Assembly (NCBI GenBank): GCA_905215035.1
Contig: CAJMOJ010000079.1
Location: forward strand, 1 to 7,835
Reading direction: 5' to 3'
DNA from: an uncultured bacterium
GTDB taxonomy: Bacteria; Actinomycetota; Coriobacteriia; Coriobacteriales; Eggerthellaceae
Length of the DNA: 7,835 nucleotides
Of the stretch, positions 1 through 6,887 are shown piece by piece (within the stretch, counting starts at the first letter, position 1; each line of letters starts with the position of its first letter). A program made the position numbers and the translations under genes. A model generated the notes under the pieces. That model searched no databases. It was not told where the DNA came from and saw only the letters and a list, made by a program, of their open reading frames with translations.

Positions 1-25
1 TCCCTGCCTTGACCTTAAGCCCTAG

Positions 26-70
26 CCAGAACACAATTATACCAAATTTTTTCATCAGCGAGAACAATAC
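26..70 (+). other. Possible upstream continuation of the ppk reading frame, closed by a TAG at 23-25
   Basis: The ppk frame stays open upstream of the GTG at 71 back to position 26. Set without gaps against E. coli and mycobacterial PPK1 sequences recalled from memory, this stretch keeps the hydrophobic pattern: Tyr at 38-40, Phe-Phe at 47-52, Val-Ile at 71-76, then LTDEQ. The TAG at 23-25 ends it. It may be decayed or mis-sequenced ppk coding sequence rather than a leader. The match is only about 15 residues and could be chance. Confidence 0.35.
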
Positions 71-2509
71 GTGATTAAACAAAAAACACTTGATACGCTC
101 ACCGACGAGCAACGCAACTACTTACACCTTTATCTTCAATCAAGCGTAATGCCCTATCTATCACCTCAAGTCATTAACGCACGCCACCCCTTTCCTCATT
201 TAGAAAATGGCGCACTCTATGTCTTACTGCGCCTTGATGAAGAAGAGCGTCGCGCTAAATCAAAAGACTCAGATGATACCGGTAAAAACAAAAAGAAAAC
301 CAAAAATGTAGGTGCTGATGATGCCACCTTTGGTCTCATTCCTCTTCCCCGTCAAGCAAAACGAGTGATATCGCTTCCTGGAGATGGCACACAATTTATT
401 CTTCTCGAAGAAGCGCTAAAGCTGATTGTCGATGAAGTTTTTTCCATGTATGTCACTAAGCGTGCAAGCGTTATTTGCGTTACCCGCAACGCTGATATTG
501 ATGCCAACGAAGGCGTTGATGAAATTGATTATGACTACCGTGAGCACATGAAGCGAATTCTAAAGAAACGTGCACGGTTAGCACCTGTTCGTCTTGAGAC
601 CGACATCCCCTTATCAAGTGTGACTGAAAAGTTCTTACTCAAACACTTAAACTTAACCCCTAATCAAGTTTTCGTAACAAGCGTGCCTCTTGATATGAGT
701 TATGCATGGGGACTTCCCGCTCTTGTCGATGAAGATATAGCCATAGAACTTACTAATGAACCTTTTACTCCATCATGGCCTGCTTGTCTTGATCGCCGTC
801 GTTCTATTATTGAGCAAGTTTGTGAATCCGATAAATTGCTCTCATACCCTTATGAGAGCATGGATCCTTTTATTCAAATGCTCAGAGAGGCCTCTACTGA
901 TCCATCCGTAATTTCACTCAAAATTACTTTGTATCGTTTGGCAAGCCAATCTCATCTTGCTGAGGCACTTCTTGCTGCTGCTGAAAACGGAAAAGAAGTT
1001 ACTGCCCTCTTTGAACTTCGTGCGCGCTTTGATGAATCAAATAATATCGATTGGTCACAACGCTTTGAACAAGCTGGCGCTAATGTTATTTACGGATTTC
1101 ATGACTTTAAAGTTCATTCTAAGATCTGCGTCATCACACGCAATACCGATAAAGGCTTGCAGCATATTACACAACTCGGTACGGGCAACTACAACGAAAA
1201 AACCTCAAAACTCTACACGGACTTTTCCTACATTACTACTGATGAAGCAATTGGCAGAGATGCAGCCGAGTTCTTCCGCAATATGAATCTTGAAAACACC
1301 TCTAATAACTACCAGGTTCTTTCTGTTGCACCATTGCAAATCAAACCTATGATCCTAGATAAGATCGATGAACAAATCGCGCTCGCTAAAGCTGGAAAAC
1401 CAAATGGTCTTCTCTTTAAAACCAACTCTATTACCGACAAAGCCATCATTGACAAAATTGCTGAGGCATCACAAGCAGGTGTAAAAACAATACTCTTTGT
1501 ACGAGGTATCTCTTGTATTATTCCTATGGTTGATGGCTATACCGACAACGTTGAGGTTGTTTCAATTGTAGGTCGTCTTTTAGAGCATAGTCGCATTTAT
1601 GGATTTGGTACCTTTGATGAAATGGAAGTCTATCTTTCCTCGGCTGATCTTATGACACGCAATATGGACAAGCGTATTGAAATTGCATGGCCAATTCGTT
1701 CTCAAGAACTCAAGCAAGATATTCTCGACTATCTGCAAGCATGTCTTTCAGATACAGCAAAACTCAGAATGCTTCAAGCAAATCTTGAATACACCCCACT
1801 TGAGTTCTTTGCTGATGAAGATGACGAATCTGGAGCTATTGACTCATTTGATTCGCAAGCATACCTCATTAAAAAAGCAGCTGACGACTATCAAGAAGCC
1901 GTTCTTGAGCGCGAAGAACGAGAAGCACAACGTTCTGCAATGGCACGCGCGCAAAAAATTCGCGACATTGATTCAATGCAGCATAATCCACAAGTAACAC
2001 CCATGCCACCCGCAACCCCTGTTATTGAACATCCTACTCCCGAGCAAACCCCCGAACAAGAAATGGCAGAAGAGCGGTCAATACACACAATTGCTCGCGA
2101 AGACATGGCCGAGACAATGGCAGAAGACCCCAGTCTAGACGCTACGCAGCCAACGCAGCAAGAGTCCACTATAAAGTATGTTGAAGAAGCCCAAGTAGCG
2201 CTCCATAACCTCGCTGCACAAGGCAATGAGCAAACAACTACACAAACCAATACATCTACAGATCCTGATGATTCTATTGCAGCCGCTTCATCTTCAAAGC
2301 CTTCAAGCGAAGAAACTAAACCCCTATTTTCTGAACAGCCTCAACGTGTTCAAGCAACCGTAATTGAAAGCAACGAGACCCCACAAAAAACAGAACAGCA
2401 AACATCTTCACAAGGCACGCAAGAAGCAGCACTACAAGTACTACCTCCTACCTTCCCTAAGACCACATTTATGCAACGTTTGAAGTTCTTATTTACTGGA
2501 CATTTTTAA
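71..2509 (+). CDS. ppk: Polyphosphate kinase 1, apparently lacking its N-terminal domain, with a long disordered C-terminal tail
   Basis: Reversibly transfers the gamma-phosphate of ATP onto inorganic polyphosphate. The 812-residue product begins in the PPK1 head (H) domain: HPFPHLENG at residues 39-47. The C1 domain follows from about 262, with ARFDE (318-322), the autophosphorylated histidine in KVHSK (His349) and GTGNYNEKT (370-378). The C2 domain then carries FVRG (476-479), the second conserved histidine in LEHSR (His506) and SSADLMTRN (523-531). A lysine-rich insertion lies at about 58-80. Residues about 600-635 form a charged helix, and about 638-800 are rich in Pro, Thr, Glu, Gln and Ser, ending in a basic-hydrophobic segment. 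E. coli PPK is about 688 residues; relative to it the first 100 or so residues (N domain) are absent and the tail is extra. The GTG at 71 has no convincing Shine-Dalgarno, and an in-frame TAG lies at 23-25. Family assignment is secure; whether the gene is intact is not. Confidence 0.85.
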   Translation: MIKQKTLDTLTDEQRNYLHLYLQSSVMPYLSPQVINARHPFPHLENGALYVLLRLDEEERRAKSKDSDDTGKNKKKTKNVGADDATFGLIPLPRQAKRVISLPGDGTQFILLEEALKLIVDEVFSMYVTKRASVICVTRNADIDANEGVDEIDYDYREHMKRILKKRARLAPVRLETDIPLSSVTEKFLLKHLNLTPNQVFVTSVPLDMSYAWGLPALVDEDIAIELTNEPFTPSWPACLDRRRSIIEQVCESDKLLSYPYESMDPFIQMLREASTDPSVISLKITLYRLASQSHLAEALLAAAENGKEVTALFELRARFDESNNIDWSQRFEQAGANVIYGFHDFKVHSKICVITRNTDKGLQHITQLGTGNYNEKTSKLYTDFSYITTDEAIGRDAAEFFRNMNLENTSNNYQVLSVAPLQIKPMILDKIDEQIALAKAGKPNGLLFKTNSITDKAIIDKIAEASQAGVKTILFVRGISCIIPMVDGYTDNVEVVSIVGRLLEHSRIYGFGTFDEMEVYLSSADLMTRNMDKRIEIAWPIRSQELKQDILDYLQACLSDTAKLRMLQANLEYTPLEFFADEDDESGAIDSFDSQAYLIKKAADDYQEAVLEREEREAQRSAMARAQKIRDIDSMQHNPQVTPMPPATPVIEHPTPEQTPEQEMAEERSIHTIAREDMAETMAEDPSLDATQPTQQESTIKYVEEAQVALHNLAAQGNEQTTTQTNTSTDPDDSIAAASSSKPSSEETKPLFSEQPQRVQATVIESNETPQKTEQQTSSQGTQEAALQVLPPTFPKTTFMQRLKFLFTGHF

Positions 2510-2537
2510 ACAAACACTGACCAAGATGATAGGGATC

Positions 2538-2585
2538 AAAAAAATGAGGCTCATCTGTTCTGTACTTGAACAGATGAGCCTCATT
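2538..2585 (-). terminator. Rho-independent terminator of lysC-asd, between convergent asd and ppk
   Basis: A perfect 18-bp stem (AATGAGGCTCATCTGTTC at 2543-2560, paired with 2568-2585) closes a 7-base loop. On the - strand the stem runs into a T-tract (complement of the seven A at 2538-2544), the classical intrinsic terminator form, 20 bases past the asd stop. On the + strand the stem is followed by CGTACAG, with no T-run, so it should act less efficiently on ppk transcripts, although the hairpin could protect their 3' end. Confidence 0.9.
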
Positions 2586-2604
2586 CGTACAGATAATAAT
2601 TTTA

Positions 2605-3645
2605 CTAAGGTAATAACAGTTCAGCAATTTGTACTGCATTGAGCGCTGCACCTTTGCGAATCTGGTCAGCAACGTTCCAGTAAGCAAGGCCATTCTCAAC
2701 AGAAGTATCCTTGCGAAGACGACCAACATAAGCGCCATCAGTACCCGCCAAAAGACCGGGCATTGGATAAACATTGTTGTCGGTATCATCCATGACGGTG
2801 ATGCCAGGAGCATTCTCGAGAGCTACGCGTGCTTCATCAACATTGATAGGCTCCTTGAATTCAACATTGATTGCCTCACCATGGCAACGAAGAACAGGAA
2901 CGCGCACGCAGGTAGCTGCCACCTCAATGGACTCATCGCCCATAATCTTTTTGGTCTCAACAACCATCTTCCACTCTTCTTTAGTAGAAGCATCATCCAT
3001 AAATACATCAATGTGAGGGATGCAGTTAAAAGCGATCTGATGAGCAAAAGCGTCAATGGTTAATTCATCATCTTCGAGGAACTGCTTTGTCTGAGCATAC
3101 AACTCATCCATTGCAGCAGCGCCAGCGCCCGAAGCGGCTTGATAGGTAGAAACGACAACACGCTTGATAGGAGCAAGGTCATGAAGTGGTTTTAAGGATG
3201 CAACCATCTGAATGGTAGAGCAGTTCGGATTGGCAATAACGCCATTGTGCCACGAAACATCCTCAGGGTTTACCTCAGGAACAACCAGCGGTACATCTTC
3301 ATCCATACGAAATGCACTTGAATTGTCAACCATAACAGCGCCTGCTTTAACGACAGCGTCTCTAAATACCTTAGAGACTGAAGCGCCGGCAGAAAAAAGA
3401 GCAATGTCAACGCCCTCAAAAGCCTCATCGGTCATTTCTTGAACGATAAGATCCCCTGCAGGAACTTGACCGCATCCGTCAAAAGGAAGCGTTTTGCCTG
3501 CTGAACGAGAGGAAGCAAGAGCGCGAACCTCTGAAGCGGGAAAATCAAGATCATGGAGTACTTTTAAGAATTCACGACCAACTGCTCCGGTTGCGCCACA
3601 AACAGCAACAACAGGATTTGCAGGCATTTCTTTAGTCCAAGCCAT
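2605..3645 (-). CDS. asd: Aspartate-semialdehyde dehydrogenase
   Basis: Reduces L-aspartyl-4-phosphate to aspartate-4-semialdehyde with NADPH (EC 1.2.1.11), the second step toward lysine/diaminopimelate, threonine and methionine; cytosolic. The 346-residue length is normal for the family. The Rossmann nucleotide-binding motif GATGAVG is at 17-23, the catalytic cysteine is Cys142 in NPNCST, and STYQAASGAG is at 166-175. The RVPVLRCHGEA stretch (248-258) holds the probable catalytic His255, and RLRKD is at 309-313. The ATG at 3643-3645 is preferred over Met7 because AAGGAAGG lies about 10 bases upstream, whereas Met7 has no good site. That ribosome-binding site lies in the last codons of lysC, only 9 bases separate the genes, and coupled translation is likely. 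Transcription should end at the 2538-2585 hairpin. No missing residues seen. Confidence 0.97.
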   Translation of the reverse strand: MAWTKEMPANPVVAVCGATGAVGREFLKVLHDLDFPASEVRALASSRSAGKTLPFDGCGQVPAGDLIVQEMTDEAFEGVDIALFSAGASVSKVFRDAVVKAGAVMVDNSSAFRMDEDVPLVVPEVNPEDVSWHNGVIANPNCSTIQMVASLKPLHDLAPIKRVVVSTYQAASGAGAAAMDELYAQTKQFLEDDELTIDAFAHQIAFNCIPHIDVFMDDASTKEEWKMVVETKKIMGDESIEVAATCVRVPVLRCHGEAINVEFKEPINVDEARVALENAPGITVMDDTDNNVYPMPGLLAGTDGAYVGRLRKDTSVENGLAYWNVADQIRKGAALNAVQIAELLLP

Positions 3646-3654
3646 ATGTATCTC

Positions 3655-4935
3655 TTACCTTCCTTTATTCATTTTGGCAGCAATTTCTTCCTCAGAAAGC
3701 TGCGTTTCTTCAAAAACGCTATCCGAATCAAGACCAAACGCCGTATGGAGACAACGCACCGCTGCTCCTACCTGCGACCCATCGACAACAACAGAAATAC
3801 GGATAGGACTTGTTGAAATCATTTGGATATTGATCTGATTATCAGCTAAAGCACCAAACGCCTTTGCTGCAACACCAGGACTTGACTTCATGCCCGTTCC
3901 TACAAGAGAAACCTTGGCAATGTCTTCAGAAAGGATAACCTCTGAAATGCCAAGCTGGTCTTTAATATTGTCAATTACCTCAAGCGCTAAATCCTTTTGA
4001 GAACTAGGGAACGTAAAGGTAATATTTGCCGAGCCATTGCTTACGGCATTTTGGATGATCATATCAACTGATACCTTATTTGCTGCAAGCGCAGAAAATA
4101 CCTTTGCAGCAGTTCCCGTTTCATCGGACAAACCACGCAAGGTAATTTTCATTTCTGAAGTATCATGAGCAACGCCAGAAATGACAGCCTGTTCCATGGA
4201 AGGATCTACCTCCTTGATAAGCGTGCCTTCTGCATCTGAGAAAGCAGAACGCGAATGAATAACAACGTTGTATTTGCGCGCAAATTCTACCGCGCGTGAT
4301 TGCAAAACACCAGCTCCTGAACTGGAGAGCTCAAGCATGTCATCATAGGAGATGACATCTAACTTACGAGCACGAGGAGCAACGCGGGGGTCTGCCGAAT
4401 AGATTCCTTCAACGTCTGAATAGATTTCACACACATCAGCATGAATACCATGAGCCAGGGCAACTGCTGTTGTGTCAGATCCACCACGCCCTAATGTTGT
4501 AATATTGCCGTCTTCACTCAAACCTTGAAAACCAGCTACGACAACAATTGCACCAGTTTCAAGCGCCTGCGCAATGCGGTCTGCATGAATATCTTCGATC
4601 TTTGCACGCGAAAAATCATCATCAGTTTGAATACCTGCTTGCCAGCCAGTAAAACTAATCGCTTGATAACCCCGTGCTTGAATAGCCATTGCAAGCAAAG
4701 ACATGGAGACCTGTTCTCCTGTGGATAACAGCATATCCATTTCTCGTTTAGAAGGAGCAGAATTAAGAGCCGCAGCAAGTCCAACTAATTCGTCAGTGGT
4801 TTTACCCATAGCTGAAACTACAGCGACAACATCATCTCCTGCTAATTTCTTTTCAATGAGGCGTTGAGCAACTTTTTGGATGCGTTCTGGTGACGCTACA
4901 GAGGTGCCCCCAAATTTAGCAACTACGAGTGCCAT
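3655..4935 (-). CDS. lysC: Aspartokinase, actinobacterial LysC type with two ACT domains
   Basis: Phosphorylates L-aspartate with ATP to aspartyl-4-phosphate (EC 2.7.2.4), the committed and feedback-controlled step of the pathway. Of 426 residues, about 1-245 form the amino-acid-kinase domain: KFGGTS at 7-12, GRGGSDTTA at 149-157, SDVEGIYSADPR at 173-184. Two ACT regulatory domains follow at about 262-335 and 341-410, the second opening KVSLVGTGM. Length and layout match Corynebacterium LysC, which is inhibited by lysine plus threonine; the same control here is inference. An internal ATG (Met247) with a strong Shine-Dalgarno should give a separate beta subunit. The main ATG at 4933-4935 is preceded by purine-rich AGAAAGAAGA and begins exactly where the family starts. 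A 147-base gap separates it from the DUF47 gene upstream, so a promoter there is likely, but I find no convincing -35/-10 pair and no lysine riboswitch. asd follows after 9 bases. Confidence 0.97.
   Translation of the reverse strand: MALVVAKFGGTSVASPERIQKVAQRLIEKKLAGDDVVAVVSAMGKTTDELVGLAAALNSAPSKREMDMLLSTGEQVSMSLLAMAIQARGYQAISFTGWQAGIQTDDDFSRAKIEDIHADRIAQALETGAIVVVAGFQGLSEDGNITTLGRGGSDTTAVALAHGIHADVCEIYSDVEGIYSADPRVAPRARKLDVISYDDMLELSSSGAGVLQSRAVEFARKYNVVIHSRSAFSDAEGTLIKEVDPSMEQAVISGVAHDTSEMKITLRGLSDETGTAAKVFSALAANKVSVDMIIQNAVSNGSANITFTFPSSQKDLALEVIDNIKDQLGISEVILSEDIAKVSLVGTGMKSSPGVAAKAFGALADNQINIQMISTSPIRISVVVDGSQVGAAVRCLHTAFGLDSDSVFEETQLSEEEIAAKMNKGR
4195..4215 (-). promoter_or_regulatory. 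Internal ribosome-binding site and ATG for the aspartokinase beta subunit
   Basis: Inside lysC, AAGGAGGT (complement of 4208-4215) lies 10 bases before an in-frame ATG (4195-4197, Met247, MEQAVIS). It matches the anti-Shine-Dalgarno far better than the site before the main start. The product would be 180 residues (3655-4197) holding both ACT domains. In Corynebacterium and Bacillus, lysC encodes alpha and beta subunits from one frame by an internal start at the same place, so I infer an alpha2beta2 enzyme here. Confidence 0.8.
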
Positions 4936-4970
4936 TGTCTTCTTTCTGTTAGAGATGACTTAAGCTTACG

Positions 4971-5005
4971 GTATCCATAATGAAGCAAACAAGCCCAATG
5001 GATAC
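4971..5005. repeat. 8-bp inverted repeat in the lysC leader
   Basis: GTATCCAT (4971-4978) and ATGGATAC (4998-5005) are perfect inverted copies separated by 19 bases, 36 bases upstream of the lysC start. They could be an operator or a small leader hairpin. No U-tract follows, so it is not an intrinsic terminator. Function unknown. Confidence 0.5.
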
Positions 5006-5082
5006 AGTGAGTTTTGTACACGAGCAGATTAATGCAATAGACGGGGTTTAGCCGAATGTAATTTCAGGGAATAACAGGGATT

Positions 5083-5733
5083 TTAGCCATGCTTAAGAAC
5101 AATACAATTCATTAATTCTGCAATGCTTTCACAGGTGTCAACCACTTCTTCCATCGTAGTATAAATACGTGACCACACCAATACGCGCATAGCATTTTCA
5201 CGATCTTCAGTAAAAAGCGAACGCATGACTTGCATATAGAGCGCATCAGCCTCATCTTCAAGATCATTTACAAGGGTGAAATTAGCTTGCAGCTTTTTAG
5301 GGTTCTTCTTGAAGTTACTAAAATCTTTCATTGCATCAAGAAGTGCATCACAACACTTAACAGTAATATCAGCAAATGTTTCAGCACCCTTGGGCATAAA
5401 GTGAATATCGTACATATAGAACGACTGGATTACTTCTTCAATACGATCGGTTAAATCGTCAAGACTATTAGTAAGACTCAAAATGTCTTCGCGATCAATC
5501 GGTGTCACAAAATCAGGAAGGATAGCATCATAAACTGCATGACATACCGCATCAGCATCATTTTCGATCTCATGTGCTGCAGCAATATTTTTATCAAGAG
5601 CCTCAGCCTTTTCAAATGTCTTTGTTACCTCTTGCAAAAGCTTTGCCTCTTTAGAAGCGAGCTCGATCTGTTTGCAAAAAGACTCAAAATAATCAAGTTT
5701 TTTCTTGTTCTTTTTCTTAGATAACTTAGACAT
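5083..5733 (-). CDS. DUF47 / PhoU-like Pit accessory protein
   Basis: A 216-residue, all-helical cytosolic protein of the PhoU-like DUF47 family (PhoU_div), normal in length. It has paired acidic motifs typical of this fold: EIENDAD at 55-61 and LEDEADAL at 158-165, with PIDREDIL (78-85) and the helix LDDLTDRIEEV (91-101) between. These suggest two three-helix bundles with metal-binding acidic patches. The N terminus is strongly basic (SKLSKKKNKKK, 2-12). No membrane segment or signal peptide is evident. AAAGGAG lies 7 bases before the ATG (5731-5733) and overlaps the pit stop; the gap to pit is 12 bases, so the two are co-transcribed and probably coupled. DUF47 proteins next to pit genes are thought to control or assist the transporter, but the mechanism is not well defined. 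It is distinct from classical PhoU of the Pst system, for which no genes appear here. Confidence 0.93.
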   Translation of the reverse strand: MSKLSKKKNKKKLDYFESFCKQIELASKEAKLLQEVTKTFEKAEALDKNIAAAHEIENDADAVCHAVYDAILPDFVTPIDREDILSLTNSLDDLTDRIEEVIQSFYMYDIHFMPKGAETFADITVKCCDALLDAMKDFSNFKKNPKKLQANFTLVNDLEDEADALYMQVMRSLFTEDRENAMRVLVWSRIYTTMEEVVDTCESIAELMNCIVLKHG

Positions 5734-5745
5734 TACCGCACTCCT

Positions 5746-6795
5746 TTAAGCAAACAGTAAGAAAATTTTAGCAAAGACAAATCCCATAAGCCCACAACCA
5801 GGAAACGTTAACACCCATGTTTTAACCATGTCGATTGCGATACCCCATTTAACCGCAGACTTACGACGTGCAGCTCCAACACCCATAATAGTAGTCGATG
5901 CTGTATGTGTTGTTGAAACGGGCAGACCACCAAATGTGGAAACTACTAAACAAATAAAGGTTCCCATGCTCGCAGAAAACCCCTGATAACGATCGAGTTT
6001 GACCATGTCCATGCCAACTGACTTGATAATTTTCTGCCCACCTACTGCAGTACCAATACCCATACATAACGCACAAAACACCATAAGCCAAACAGGTAAA
6101 TCCATAGATGATCCACTGGTCATACCTGTCGTTGCAAGAGTAATTGCCAGAAGAAAAATACCCATGAACTTTTGTCCATCTTGCGCACCGTGCATAAAAG
6201 CAACACCGGCACCACCAAGGATTTGGCCCCACTTAAAAAAACTATCCGTTTTTTGACGTGATGCGTTTTTAAAAACTTTTTCTATGAGTTTTGATAAAAG
6301 CCATCCAGAAGCAAAGCCCATAAAGGTAGAAAGCAAAATGCCATAGATTACTTTCATCCACTCTGCCCCATTAATGCCACCAATTCCACCTTGCAATGCA
6401 ATAGCCGCACCAGTAAGTCCAGCAATCAGTGAGTGACTTTGTGAAGTAGGGAGTCCAAAATACCAAGCAGTAACACCCCAGACAATAATGGCAACCATAG
6501 CCGCTAAAAGCGCGATAAGCGCATGCGTGCTATCGCCCCCAAAATCAACCATGTTAAAAATAGTCGCTGCAACAGCTGACGAAACAAGCGTAATAACAAG
6601 CAAACCAAAGAAATTGCAGGTAGCAGCCATAATAATTGCAGCTCGCGGAGAAAGTGAACGTGTTGAAACTACCGTTGCAATTGCGTTTGGTGCATCAGTT
6701 GCACCATTAACAATGATAACGCCTACACAAAGAGCAGTAATAACTAAAAGAATGGGTGATTGAATTAACTCTGTAATAAAAGGAAGAAACTCCAC
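5746..6795 (-). CDS. pit: Low-affinity inorganic phosphate transporter, Pit/PHO-4 family
   Basis: A 349-residue integral membrane protein that imports phosphate (as a metal-phosphate complex in bacterial Pit) coupled to protons or sodium. The family's internal duplication is visible. First half: NGATDAPNAIAT (30-41) and GLPTSQSHSLIAG (114-126). Second half: AFMHGAQDGQKFMG (199-212) and GLPVSTTHTASTTI (290-303). Hydrophobic segments lie at about 14-30, 52-80, 90-113, 122-135, 148-168, 212-222, 234-250, 276-289 and 325-348, with a basic cytoplasmic loop at about 170-190. The start is GTG (6793-6795), with AAAGGA 5 bases upstream; the reading agrees with family N termini. DUF47 follows after 12 bases. 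The 92 bases to the upstream hydrolase gene could hold a promoter, but I see no strong one and no clear Pho box. The coupling ion cannot be told from sequence. Confidence 0.95.
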   Translation of the reverse strand: MEFLPFITELIQSPILLVITALCVGVIIVNGATDAPNAIATVVSTRSLSPRAAIIMAATCNFFGLLVITLVSSAVAATIFNMVDFGGDSTHALIALLAAMVAIIVWGVTAWYFGLPTSQSHSLIAGLTGAAIALQGGIGGINGAEWMKVIYGILLSTFMGFASGWLLSKLIEKVFKNASRQKTDSFFKWGQILGGAGVAFMHGAQDGQKFMGIFLLAITLATTGMTSGSSMDLPVWLMVFCALCMGIGTAVGGQKIIKSVGMDMVKLDRYQGFSASMGTFICLVVSTFGGLPVSTTHTASTTIMGVGAARRKSAVKWGIAIDMVKTWVLTFPGCGLMGFVFAKIFLLFA

Positions 6796-6887
6796 GTCAA
6801 TCCTTTAATTCGCGATTTATGTCATTACTATTTTACCGTAACCTCAAAGCTTGCACTAAGAAATGATGAAACGAGTAAATATCTAGG

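Noticed and set aside
9..37. Promoter-like TTGACC, 17 bases, CACAAT before the ppk GTG
   Set aside because: The -10 matches only 4 of 6, and the region looks like remnant ppk coding sequence, so the match is probably chance.
1891..2250. 119-residue - strand ORF inside ppk
   Set aside because: Cysteine/serine-rich antisense shadow of the low-complexity PPK tail; no ribosome-binding site or recognisable domain.
2629..3063. 144-residue + strand ORF opposite asd
   Set aside because: Antisense to fully conserved asd coding sequence; the composition is that of a shadow frame.
4936..5082. Lysine riboswitch or T-box upstream of lysC
   Set aside because: The gap is short and lacks the conserved core elements of either; only a simple inverted repeat is seen.
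5861..6232. 123-residue - strand ORF within pit
   Set aside because: Different frame inside a well-conserved transporter; Trp/Cys/Tyr-rich shadow translation.
6796..6887. Pho box or strong promoter before pit
   Set aside because: A TAAAAT -10-like word is present, but no -35 at proper spacing and no repeated PhoP/PhoB-type element could be found.
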